From Brevibacillus panacihumi W25 (lineage in GTDB: Bacteria > Bacillota > Bacilli > Brevibacillales > Brevibacillaceae): a stretch of DNA of 64,000 bases. The notes under the pieces were generated by a model, which saw only the letters and a list, made by a program, of their open reading frames with translations, did no database searches and had not been told where the DNA came from. Made by a program: the position numbers and the translations under genes. Location of the stretch: positions 1,684,496 through 1,748,495 of the forward strand of contig NZ_KI629782.1 of NCBI RefSeq assembly GCF_000503775.1. The letters are read 5' to 3'. Positions 1-6,976 of the stretch are shown here, piece after piece (the first letter of the stretch is position 1; each line of letters begins with the position of its first letter).

Positions 1-260
1 AACAGCAGACTTTTGCCGCCGCCCTCGCCTCTCATCACCGCTACGACATTGGGGCGGACCTGCTCCGCGTCCACGGTGAATTGCTCCACTTCTGCGAAAT
101 CTAGAGAACGCAGACTGTTCGCCAGCCGATCCTGAACCGTTTTCTCATCGCCGCCAAACGTATGGTTGATTGACGGAATCCGTACGAGCGATTTCATGAA
201 TTCGACAAGCTCACCCTTATTATTATCCAAATATTCAAACACCTTTTGCTTGCTGCTCAT
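1..260 (-). CDS. M20-family metallopeptidase/deacylase, N-terminal part (runs off left edge)
   Basis: Only the first 86 codons lie in the window. They begin MSSKQKVFEYLDNN and contain LVRIPSIN, the N-terminal strand-helix of M20/ArgE/DapE/CPG2 amidohydrolases, followed by the alternating VVAVMRGEGGGKSLLF segment that leads to the first metal ligand of the family, which lies outside the window. The gene is the last visible member of the minus-strand operon with the ABC transporter genes, 30 bp after the permease. Family membership suggests a zinc-dependent deacylase or dipeptidase acting on the imported substrate; that role is inference. It could equally be an acetylornithine-deacetylase-like enzyme. 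Confidence 0.7.
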   Translation of the reverse strand, partial: MSSKQKVFEYLDNNKGELVEFMKSLVRIPSINHTFGGDEKTVQDRLANSLRSLDFAEVEQFTVDAEQVRPNVVAVMRGEGGGKSLL

Positions 261-290
261 GCACTGCTCACCCCATTTCCATCGAGGCCG

Positions 291-1052
291 TCAGATTTTC
301 CAACGGACGATTTTTCGCTCCACGAGATTGATCAAGCCGTAAAAGGTCGTACCGATGATCGCCGTGAAGAAAATGCAGGCAAATGCTTTCTCGGTCTGCA
401 TGTACTGGGAATACTTGATGATTTGGCTGCCGATCCCGATATTGCCGCCGATCAGCTCGGAGGTTACCGCTGCGATGGTGGCGAAGATGCTGGCCAGTTT
501 AATGCCCGTAAACACATTGGGGAGAGCGGAGGGCAATATCGCCATCGTAAACGTCTGCCAGCGGCTCGCACACAGTGATTTCATCAGCTCCAGCCGGATG
601 TTTTCCACATTGTTGAAGCCTGTCGCCGAATTCATCATGACGATCGGGAAGCTCTGGATGACGACCGCCAGCATTTTCACCTCGATGCCAAAGCCGAACC
701 AGATCATCAGCAAGGGGACGAGCGTAATCAATGGCGTAATCACGAGGAAGATCACGAATGGCGACAGCGTTGTATCGATGATTTTGAAATTGGTGATCAG
801 CGCAGCCAGCATAATCCCAATCGGCACGGCAACCAGAAAACCACAGATAATCGTCACAATGCTGATCCCGATATGCGGTGCGAATTCGCTGAACGAAACA
901 AACATCGTCTCGATGATCGACACGGGATTCGGCAAGATCCAGCGCGGAATATCAAAGCCGACGGTGGCGAATTGCCAGGTTCCGAACAGGATAAAAAACA
1001 TGATGACAGGCGCGAGCACGCTTGTTGCATTCGATGGGGCCGCTTGTTTCAA
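291..1052 (-). CDS. NitT/TauT-type ABC transporter permease (253 aa)
   Basis: Integral-membrane subunit of a binding-protein-dependent importer. About six hydrophobic segments are visible. The cytoplasmic coupling loop (EAA loop) reads roughly LELMKSLCASRWQTF then ILPSALPNVFTGI, the pattern of SsuC/TauC/ThiX-like permeases. I place the start at a TTG, because GGGAGG sits eight bases upstream while the nearby ATG is closed by a stop after two codons. It lies 22 bp after the ATPase at 1074 and is paralogous to the permease at 1901. No substrate-binding protein is visible in the window. Substrate unknown. Confidence 0.85.
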   Translation of the reverse strand: MKQAAPSNATSVLAPVIMFFILFGTWQFATVGFDIPRWILPNPVSIIETMFVSFSEFAPHIGISIVTIICGFLVAVPIGIMLAALITNFKIIDTTLSPFVIFLVITPLITLVPLLMIWFGFGIEVKMLAVVIQSFPIVMMNSATGFNNVENIRLELMKSLCASRWQTFTMAILPSALPNVFTGIKLASIFATIAAVTSELIGGNIGIGSQIIKYSQYMQTEKAFACIFFTAIIGTTFYGLINLVERKIVRWKI

Positions 1053-1073
1053 CGCATGTTCCTCCCTTCCGCA

Positions 1074-1871
1074 TTACTTGATGTGCCTCAATTCCACTTT
1101 TCCGATCATGCTCGTCAGTTCCATCTCATATGTAATGAACCTCTCGTGCTCAATCATCTCCAGCGTTCGCGGTCTCGGCAGGTCAATCTCTACCTCCGCC
1201 ACGATTCGTCCCGGATTGGTCGCCATTACATACACTCTGGAAGCGAGCAATACCGCCTCTTCCACTTCATGGGTGATAAATATAATCGTTTTTCTGGTTT
1301 GCTCCCAAATCGCCAACAGCTCCAGATCCAACTGCTCTCGAGTGATTTCGTCCAATGCCCCGAACGGTTCATCCATGAGCAGGATTTCCGGTTCGTGAAC
1401 CATCGCCCGGATTACCCCCGCCTTCTGCATCATGCCGCCGGAAATCTCAGCAGGGTAGGCATGCTCATACTCCTTCAAGCCTGCCATTTCGATCAGCCTG
1501 TCGACGTTTTGCTCCCACTCCTTCCCTTGCAGACCGAATACCTTGAGTGGAAGGGAGACGTTTTGGCGTACGGTCAGCCAGGGGAACAGATTGGGCTGTT
1601 GAAAAATGAAGCCCATTTTTTTCATCAGTTCCTTGCTCGTCTTCCCGCCGACGATTTCCTGCCCGTCGATGTACATCTCTCCCGACGAGGGTTGGATGAT
1701 GTCGTTGAGCATCCGGATGATCGTCGATTTGCCGCAGCCGCTGGGCCCCAGAATCGCGACAAAGTCTCCAGGATGCACTTCCATATTGACGTCTCGCACG
1801 GCCACGATGTCTTTGCTGCGTGTCTTGAACACCTTCGTGACATCGACCAGTTTGATTTTGGGATCTTGCAC
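1074..1871 (-). CDS. ABC transporter ATPase, consensus Walker B/H-loop but degenerate signature (265 aa)
   Basis: Nucleotide-binding subunit of the NitT/TauT class. Walker A is GPSGCGKST near residue 45, Walker B is LLMDEPFGALD with the catalytic Glu present, and the switch histidine is in FITHEVEEA. The signature is abnormal: ISGGMMQKAGVIRA where LSGGMRQRVGIARA is expected. I chose a GTG start preceded by GGGGGAG at five bases. An in-frame ATG further upstream overlaps the stop of the upstream permease gene and has no such site. It probably pairs with the ATPase at 2713, which has the complementary defects. Confidence 0.85.
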   Translation of the reverse strand: MQDPKIKLVDVTKVFKTRSKDIVAVRDVNMEVHPGDFVAILGPSGCGKSTIIRMLNDIIQPSSGEMYIDGQEIVGGKTSKELMKKMGFIFQQPNLFPWLTVRQNVSLPLKVFGLQGKEWEQNVDRLIEMAGLKEYEHAYPAEISGGMMQKAGVIRAMVHEPEILLMDEPFGALDEITREQLDLELLAIWEQTRKTIIFITHEVEEAVLLASRVYVMATNPGRIVAEVEIDLPRPRTLEMIEHERFITYEMELTSMIGKVELRHIK

Positions 1872-1900
1872 GTGATCTCCCCCCGATCCGATAAGCTGAC

Positions 1901-2695
1901 TCATTTTTTGCGCCACACGATGACCCTGCCCTCCACGAAACTGACCAATTGATACAGCATGATCCCGATCAAGGCGACGATGAGAATCGTTCCATACGTC
2001 ATCTCTGTCATCACCAGGCCGGAATACTGCAGAATGCGAAATCCGAGTCCGACCGAACCTCCTACAAAATCTGCGCTGATCGCACCGATCGTGGAAAAGA
2101 TGCAGCCCAGCTTGATTCCCGTAAACACCTGGGGCATCGCATTGGGCAGAATCAGCTTGAAAAACGTCTGCAGCCTGCTTGCACCCATCGATCTCATCAG
2201 CTCCAGCTTCTCCGTTTCGACCGAGGTGAACCCGGACAGCGTATTCAGCATGATGATCGGGGCCGCCTGCAATATCACCACCAGGATGCGTATGTTCGGG
2301 TCAAACCCCAGCCACAGCATGAAGAGCGGAACAATTGTAATCATCGGCGTCACGACCAGCAGGATAATAAACGGCGAGACCGCTTTGACGATCAGATCGT
2401 ACTGGGAAAAGAGGGCTGCCAGCGTCATCCCGAGAATCGTCGCGACGACGAAGCCGATCACCACCACCTTTAAGGTAAAAACAAAATGGGGCCAGAGATC
2501 GGAACCGAAATTTCGGATCGTCTCCGACAGAATCCCTGTAGGCGTGGGCAATACCGTTCTGGAAATGCCTGCCGCACGGATGATGACTTCGAGCAGCACG
2601 TACAGGGCCACAAACAAGAGAATCGGAGACAATGAGTGCATGATCGATGCACGGTCTGCTTGGACTGGCTTGCTTTTCGTGCGTATGAGTTCCAC
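1901..2695 (-). CDS. NitT/TauT-type ABC transporter permease (264 aa)
   Basis: Second permease of the operon, similar in length and motif order to the one at 291. The coupling loop is ELMRSMGASRLQTF then ILPNAMPQVFTGIKLG, closer to the family consensus than in its partner. The start is GTG, preceded by GAGGAGG with about eight bases of spacing; the ATG a few bases upstream is in another frame. It is preceded by the ATPase at 2713 (17 bp gap) and followed by the ATPase at 1074. Two different permeases and two different ATPases in one operon suggest a heterotetrameric importer (inference). Confidence 0.85.
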   Translation of the reverse strand: MELIRTKSKPVQADRASIMHSLSPILLFVALYVLLEVIIRAAGISRTVLPTPTGILSETIRNFGSDLWPHFVFTLKVVVIGFVVATILGMTLAALFSQYDLIVKAVSPFIILLVVTPMITIVPLFMLWLGFDPNIRILVVILQAAPIIMLNTLSGFTSVETEKLELMRSMGASRLQTFFKLILPNAMPQVFTGIKLGCIFSTIGAISADFVGGSVGLGFRILQYSGLVMTEMTYGTILIVALIGIMLYQLVSFVEGRVIVWRKK

Positions 2696-2712
2696 TGTCC
2701 ATTCCTCCTCGG

Positions 2713-3522
2713 CTAGGTTGCCTGACGTCTTGCTTCGGCAGCATGTCCCTGGCGAATCACCTGGTTGATCAAGGTGCGCAGCTCGATATAGCGCTTGTGG
2801 CCCGCGATGTCCTGCCCCCGCTCTTCCAGGGGGATGTCTACCTCGATCTCGGAGATGATTTCTCCGGGCAACGGCGAGAAAATAAAGATGCGATTGGCCA
2901 GCAAGAGAGCTTCCTCCACATTGTTTGTCACCATGATGATCGTCTTTTTCGTCTGCTTCCAAATGCTCAGCATTTCATAGGACAGCATTTTTCTGGTGAT
3001 CGCGTCCAAAGCGCCAAACGGCTGATCCATCAGCAGAATCTCCGGGTTATGAACCAGAGCCCTCGCGATCCCGACCCGCTGCCTCATCCCCCCGGACAGT
3101 TCATGCGGGTATACATCCTTGTATTGGGCCAGGCCCACGATCTGAAGCATTTCGTCAATTCTTTGGTCCCAGTCAAATTCCTTGACCTTCAACACCTCCA
3201 GCATGAGTCTGAGATTTTTCTCCGCTGTGCGCCAGGGAAGCAAGTTGTTGCTTTGAAAAACGAAGCCGAACTTTCCGAGGACGTGGGATGGAATGCCCCG
3301 CTCATGCGTCACTCCGTCCAGCTCTATCGTCCCTGTCGTAGGAGGCTGAATCCCGCCCACGCATTTCAAAAAAGTAGATTTGCCGCAACCGCTTGGGCCA
3401 ATCACACAAATAAATTCCGACTCGTGTATGTCCATGCTGATCTGGTTTAGAACACGCAGTTCCGCGGCCTTTTGCGAAAATGATTTTGAGAGCGCATTCA
3501 CACGCATGATCACCTTTGACAA
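2713..3522 (-). CDS. ABC transporter ATPase lacking the Walker B glutamate and switch histidine (269 aa)
   Basis: NitT/TauT-class nucleotide-binding subunit with Walker A GPSGCGKST and a perfect signature LSGGMRQRVGIARAL. Two catalytic residues are missing: Walker B reads LLMDQPFGALD (codon CAG, so Gln for Glu) and the H-loop reads MVTNNVEEA (Asn for His). In other ABC ATPases changes like these leave ATP binding but abolish hydrolysis at that site. A TTG start is favoured by GGAGGTG six bases upstream; an ATG at 3537 has no spaced ribosome-binding site. Only about 20 bp separate it from the isomerase-like gene upstream. Confidence 0.8.
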   Translation of the reverse strand: MSKVIMRVNALSKSFSQKAAELRVLNQISMDIHESEFICVIGPSGCGKSTFLKCVGGIQPPTTGTIELDGVTHERGIPSHVLGKFGFVFQSNNLLPWRTAEKNLRLMLEVLKVKEFDWDQRIDEMLQIVGLAQYKDVYPHELSGGMRQRVGIARALVHNPEILLMDQPFGALDAITRKMLSYEMLSIWKQTKKTIIMVTNNVEEALLLANRIFIFSPLPGEIISEIEVDIPLEERGQDIAGHKRYIELRTLINQVIRQGHAAEARRQAT

Positions 3523-3544
3523 GCTCTGCACCTCCATCCTTCGC

Positions 3545-4441
3545 TTACTTAATTCGCAATATTCTGTCCATTGCAGCCGAAGTGTTGTAGACGATCTGGT
3601 CGGAATAGCATTTGTACACCGGACACATCTCGGCGTTTGCCCATCCGTCGTAATCCAGAGCGACGAGCTCATCCACTACCCGCACATAGTCCACGTCACC
3701 TGCGAGCAGATCGACAAAACCGGCCAAGCCTTTTGCATCCCGGCGATAATCTTTGAAATGCACTTTCGCGATCCTCTTGCCCAAGATGCGAATCCACTGC
3801 TCCGGATAGCCGTGCGCGACCACATTGCCGACATCGAAAAAGACGCGAACCCAAGGCGAGCCGATCTTGTCGATGAAATCACGCATTTCCAGGGGAGAGA
3901 GCAAAAACTTGTTCCAAATGTTCTCTACTCCGATCACAACCTGTTTTTCTTCCGCGTATGGCGCAAGCTCGAGGAAAGCAGACAGCGCTCGCTCATAGGC
4001 GACATCGTAATCGATCACCTCAGAGCCGGCAAAAAACTCGATCTCCTTGGCATCCGGCACGACCTCATCAGGGGTGAAATCCACTCCGACCGTCCCCGGG
4101 CAAACGAGAATACAATCGACTCCCAGCAAGGCCCCGATGTCCAGCTGCCGTCTCACCGTCTCCTTTGCCTTTTGGCGAATATCTTCCCGATTGCTGGTCA
4201 GGGAGAATTGCCAGTACAGTCCTGTGGCCAGACTGTTGATCACGATCCCGATGTCATCCGCCGCCTGCTTCAAGCGAAGAATTTCTTCGTCGCTGCTCGT
4301 CAGGCTTAGCTCACCTTTCATGCTCAACGCCAGTTCAATTCCCTCAAAACCTGCTTCCTTTGCCAACTTCATACAGTCCGCGATGTTCATTTGTTCAGGA
4401 AATGACCATATGTTAATGCCTTTCTTGATTTTGCAGCGCAT
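3545..4441 (-). CDS. Sugar phosphate isomerase/epimerase-like TIM-barrel protein (298 aa)
   Basis: First gene of the operon. The sequence has the xylose-isomerase-like TIM-barrel pattern: GINIWSFPEQMNIADCMKLAKEAGFEGIELAL at the N-terminus, VIGVENIWNKFLLSPLEM in the middle (metal-ligand Glu region), VRVFFDVGNVVAHGYPEQWI (Asp/His ligands) and KVHFKDYRRD (His). This is the IolE/IolI/hydroxypyruvate-isomerase-like family, which uses a divalent metal. The ATG is preceded by AGGGAG. Divergent from a DeoR-type regulator, so a sugar or polyol-derived substrate is plausible. The exact reaction cannot be read from the sequence. Confidence 0.8.
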   Translation of the reverse strand: MRCKIKKGINIWSFPEQMNIADCMKLAKEAGFEGIELALSMKGELSLTSSDEEILRLKQAADDIGIVINSLATGLYWQFSLTSNREDIRQKAKETVRRQLDIGALLGVDCILVCPGTVGVDFTPDEVVPDAKEIEFFAGSEVIDYDVAYERALSAFLELAPYAEEKQVVIGVENIWNKFLLSPLEMRDFIDKIGSPWVRVFFDVGNVVAHGYPEQWIRILGKRIAKVHFKDYRRDAKGLAGFVDLLAGDVDYVRVVDELVALDYDGWANAEMCPVYKCYSDQIVYNTSAAMDRILRIK

Positions 4442-4826
4442 GTGAGCACTCCCTTCCTCTCGTGATCGAATGTAATAGAGGAAAAACTGCTTTTCATGAT
4501 ACAATCATGATCAATTTGTTTAAATTATGTTACTTTCTGTACTATAGTTTTCAGAATATTCCCTTTTCCAATCCATGTCAACAAAATTATGCACCTTCTT
4601 CTTGTGAAATCATTCGCGTCATATCCGCGTTTCTTTCCCTATAAGACAATAATTGCAGCTATGGTTGCAGGGATTTGTAAAATTATGGCGAATGATTTCG
4701 AAAAAGTCCTGATTTGTTTATCATTCGAAACATGGTATTATCATTTTATGATCAAAACTAATCATATAGATCAAAAATGTTCATCCATTACCTTATTCAA
4801 TCATTAAAAATGAGAGAGGTTATACG
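4442..4826. promoter_or_regulatory. AT-rich divergent intergenic region with candidate operator at 4494-4510
   Basis: 385 bp between the divergent isomerase-like operon and the DeoR regulator gene, clearly AT-richer than its surroundings. At 4494-4510 there is an inverted repeat TCATGATACAATCATGA (7-bp arms, 3-bp spacer), about 53 bp upstream of the operon's first ATG. More TGATCA-like half sites follow towards the regulator gene. It is the natural place for the regulator to bind, but I have no experimental consensus for this family member. No gene is seen here. Confidence 0.4.
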
Positions 4827-5579
4827 ATGATGGAAAATCCACGCGCAAAAGAGATATTGGAACATTTGAATCGCAGATCTCCCCTATCGATAGATGAGCT
4901 TGCCACCTTGTTGGCTGTCTCCACCGTTACTGTACGCCGCGACCTGGCCGAACTGGAAAACGAAGGCTTGATCATCCGGCAAAGAGGCGGGGCCGCCCTT
5001 CCCAGCAATTCGATCGAGCCGATGTTTTACCAGCGGCATAAGCAGCACCTTGAGCTGAAGAAGCAAATCGCCAAGTACGCTGCGGAGCAAGTCGAAGAAG
5101 GCGAAGTGATCGCCATCGACGTCGGCACGACAGCAGCTGAATTTGCCAAAGAGCTTTTGAAAAAGAATAATTTGACGGTGTTTACGAATTCCTTCCAAGC
5201 TGCCTCCATCCTGGCGAAAAGCCAGCATCAGGTCTATTTTGTCGGCGGCATGCTGCGAAAATCAGAAATGTCGATGGTTGGGTCCATTGCCAAGGACACC
5301 GTGCTGAAATTCAACTACGACCGCTTTTACATGGGGCTGGCTGGAATCAGCCACAGTGCGGGACCTACCGATTACAGCCTGGAGGACGCCGAGGTCAAGC
5401 GCTGTTTTATCTCCAAGTCCAAGGAAGTGATCGCGCTGGTGGATAAAACGAAGTTCGGCAAATCCTCGTTGGTGAAGGTCTGCGAGATGGATGAGATTAC
5501 AACCGTGATTACGAATCAGGATGATGGTGTTGCGGGGCAAGAAATGGCGTATTTCAGAGGGAAGCTGATAACGGTGTAA
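4827..5579 (+). CDS. DeoR/GlpR-family transcriptional regulator (250 aa)
   Basis: N-terminal winged helix (residues 10-60: LSIDELATLLAVSTVTVRRDL then GLIIRQRGGA) followed by the DeoR C-terminal sensor domain (about 75-235) with IAIDVGTTAAEFAKEL and VYFVGGMLRKSEMSMVG, which in this family binds a phosphorylated sugar or a related effector. The ribosome-binding site GAGAGAGG precedes the ATG. Divergent orientation makes it the likely repressor of the isomerase/ABC/M20 operon. Effector unknown. Confidence 0.9.
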   Translation: MMENPRAKEILEHLNRRSPLSIDELATLLAVSTVTVRRDLAELENEGLIIRQRGGAALPSNSIEPMFYQRHKQHLELKKQIAKYAAEQVEEGEVIAIDVGTTAAEFAKELLKKNNLTVFTNSFQAASILAKSQHQVYFVGGMLRKSEMSMVGSIAKDTVLKFNYDRFYMGLAGISHSAGPTDYSLEDAEVKRCFISKSKEVIALVDKTKFGKSSLVKVCEMDEITTVITNQDDGVAGQEMAYFRGKLITV

Positions 5580-5633
5580 TTTTTCGCAAGAAAAATACGG
5601 GGAGATCACCCGAGTCCCCGACCCCTACTAATT

Positions 5634-5800
5634 TGGTGGTTGGTCAAACAGTAGTGGAGGGGAGGAAAAAGGCGAGAACGCTCCAGGCGGATTGAAATCT
5701 TTGCTGGGGGTCATCCCTGGTCGTCTCCATTCCAAAGGCCTTCGCTTATCTCCCCTTTTTCCTCGACCAGCCTTTGCTTGTCCTCCTGCTTTTTTGTGGG
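5634..5800 (+). repeat. Foldback repeat, copy A (internally deleted)
   Basis: Shares its left arm (GGTTGGT, GTGGAGGGGAGGAAAAAG, GGATCTTTGCTGGG-like, CATTCCAAAGG) and the end of its right arm (CTTCGCTTATCTCCCC, TTTTTCCTC) with the copies at 17131, 40728 and 62982. It lacks the central stem-loop of about 100 bp (GGCGGAAC...GTTCCGCC) found in the longer copies, so the two arms are joined directly. It lies between the DeoR gene and the ribU terminator; no gene is seen in this stretch. Confidence 0.75.
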
Positions 5801-5826
5801 CTTCTCGCAGGTGATAGAAAAAACAA

Positions 5827-5862
5827 AAAATCCTCTATCCCACAGGGGACGGAGGATTTTTC
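5827..5862. terminator. Rho-independent terminator after ribU
   Basis: Stem AATCCTC/GGAGGATT with A-runs on one side and T-runs on the other, so it can act in both directions. It lies about 30 bp beyond the ribU stop codon. Confidence 0.75.
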
Positions 5863-5891
5863 GTGACCTCTTAAAAAACGTCTATCGTTGG

Positions 5892-6509
5892 TTAATTCGC
5901 CGTTCTCACTTGCAATCTAGGCGCCAGCTTCACGTATACCGGATACGCTACCAAAGCGAGGACGACTCCCTTGAAGATATTGAACGGAACGATTCCGTAC
6001 AAGATCAGGGACCAGACGCTGTCGGCGCCGAAGCTGGACAGAAGCTGCTCCATCGGCATCTGGTAGAGCGCCGCATACGCAGGCAGCAGGAACCAAGCGT
6101 TCATAAATGCCATGACAACGGTCATCAGCAAGGCTCCGATCGCCAGACCGGTGAGGAAGCCTTGTTTGCCTTTTGCCAATCGCTGCATCAGCACAGCAGA
6201 AACGACGAAGATTGAACCTGCCAAGATATTGGCTACTTCCCCGATGATCAGGCCATCTGTATTTTTAAACAGCATGTGCAAAACATTCTTCATAACCTCG
6301 ATGACAACACCTGCGACTGGTCCGTACATAAGCCCGCCGATCAAAGCCGGCAAGGTGCTGAAGTCCAGCTTCAAAAACGAAGGCGTAAAGGGAATCGGGA
6401 ACTCCAGATACTGCAGGATAAACGCAACCGCAGCCAGCATAGGAATCGTCACCAGCCGTTTGGTTGCTGTCCGTGATGAGTGCAAAGCTGTTTCTTTCAT
6501 GTGTACCAT
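5892..6509 (-). CDS. ribU: Riboflavin ECF transporter S component, RibU-like (205 aa)
   Basis: Substrate-binding membrane subunit of an energy-coupling-factor importer for riboflavin. About six hydrophobic helices are visible. The region LDFSTLPALIGGLMYGPVAGVVIEVMKN matches the conserved loop of RibU-type S components. Identification is strongly supported by the FMN riboswitch about 260 bp upstream on the same strand. No EcfA/EcfT genes are adjacent, as expected for group II ECF systems that share a module encoded elsewhere. Confidence 0.9.
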   Translation of the reverse strand: MVHMKETALHSSRTATKRLVTIPMLAAVAFILQYLEFPIPFTPSFLKLDFSTLPALIGGLMYGPVAGVVIEVMKNVLHMLFKNTDGLIIGEVANILAGSIFVVSAVLMQRLAKGKQGFLTGLAIGALLMTVVMAFMNAWFLLPAYAALYQMPMEQLLSSFGADSVWSLILYGIVPFNIFKGVVLALVAYPVYVKLAPRLQVRTAN

Positions 6510-6591
6510 CTCCTCAGTTTTCTACTCCTTCTTGAGGAATGGCAACAGTCGTCTTTCCTTCACGTATTTGATCGCCCGGCAACAGAAAAAG

Positions 6592-6632
6592 AACATCAAA
6601 AGCCCTGAGGAACATCGTCCCCAGGGCTTCAT
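6592..6632 (-). terminator. Intrinsic terminator downstream of the FMN riboswitch
   Basis: Read on the minus strand: stem AGCCCTG/CAGGGCT, extended by imperfect pairs, then TTTTGATG and TTCTTTTT. Its position between the FMN aptamer and ribU is that of the expression platform, so FMN binding would be expected to favour this terminator. Confidence 0.7.
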
Positions 6633-6765
6633 TGCAGGCGTATGACCAAGGCATGCACAAAAAAGGGTACAAGAAACAAAAGGGTCTATTGCAGACGAAG
6701 CTCCCCTGTTGCTTCTCCCGTTTGCACAGGCAAACAAGCACGTGTGAATACGCACTGTCGTCATC

Positions 6766-6914
6766 CTTCTCCCATCCAGACTGTACTGTCGGCTCTGGAT
6801 TCTCACCAGATCCTGCACTCCGTCGCTTGTGACAGCTCGGGAGGCTCGCGGGCTTGCCATGCGCTAAGGCATGGTCACCGCCGGTCGGGAATTTCACCCT
6901 GCCCCGAAGGAATG
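6766..6914 (-). ncRNA. FMN riboswitch (RFN element)
   Basis: Read on the minus strand the segment contains the invariant RFN blocks in order: GGGGCAGGGTGAAATTCCC, GACCGGCGGT, AAGCCCGCGAGC, GGATCTGGTGAGAATCC, AGAGCCGACAGT and AGTCTGGATGGGAGAAG. This is the FMN aptamer that controls riboflavin synthesis and uptake genes in Bacillota. The downstream gene is ribU. Confidence 0.96.
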
Positions 6915-6976
6915 TGTAGTTGTTTATACAAATGCTATTATATAGCGTTCCTTTTTCTTTTGACAATAGCGAAAGT

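Noticed and set aside
355..1398. Long plus-strand reading frame opposite the ABC permease and ATPase
   Set aside because: Shadow of the real minus-strand genes, with no ribosome-binding site and a composition that mirrors codons of the opposite strand.
6514..6966. Long minus-strand reading frame across the FMN riboswitch
   Set aside because: It runs through the aptamer and the terminator; composition and lack of a ribosome-binding site show it is a chance frame.
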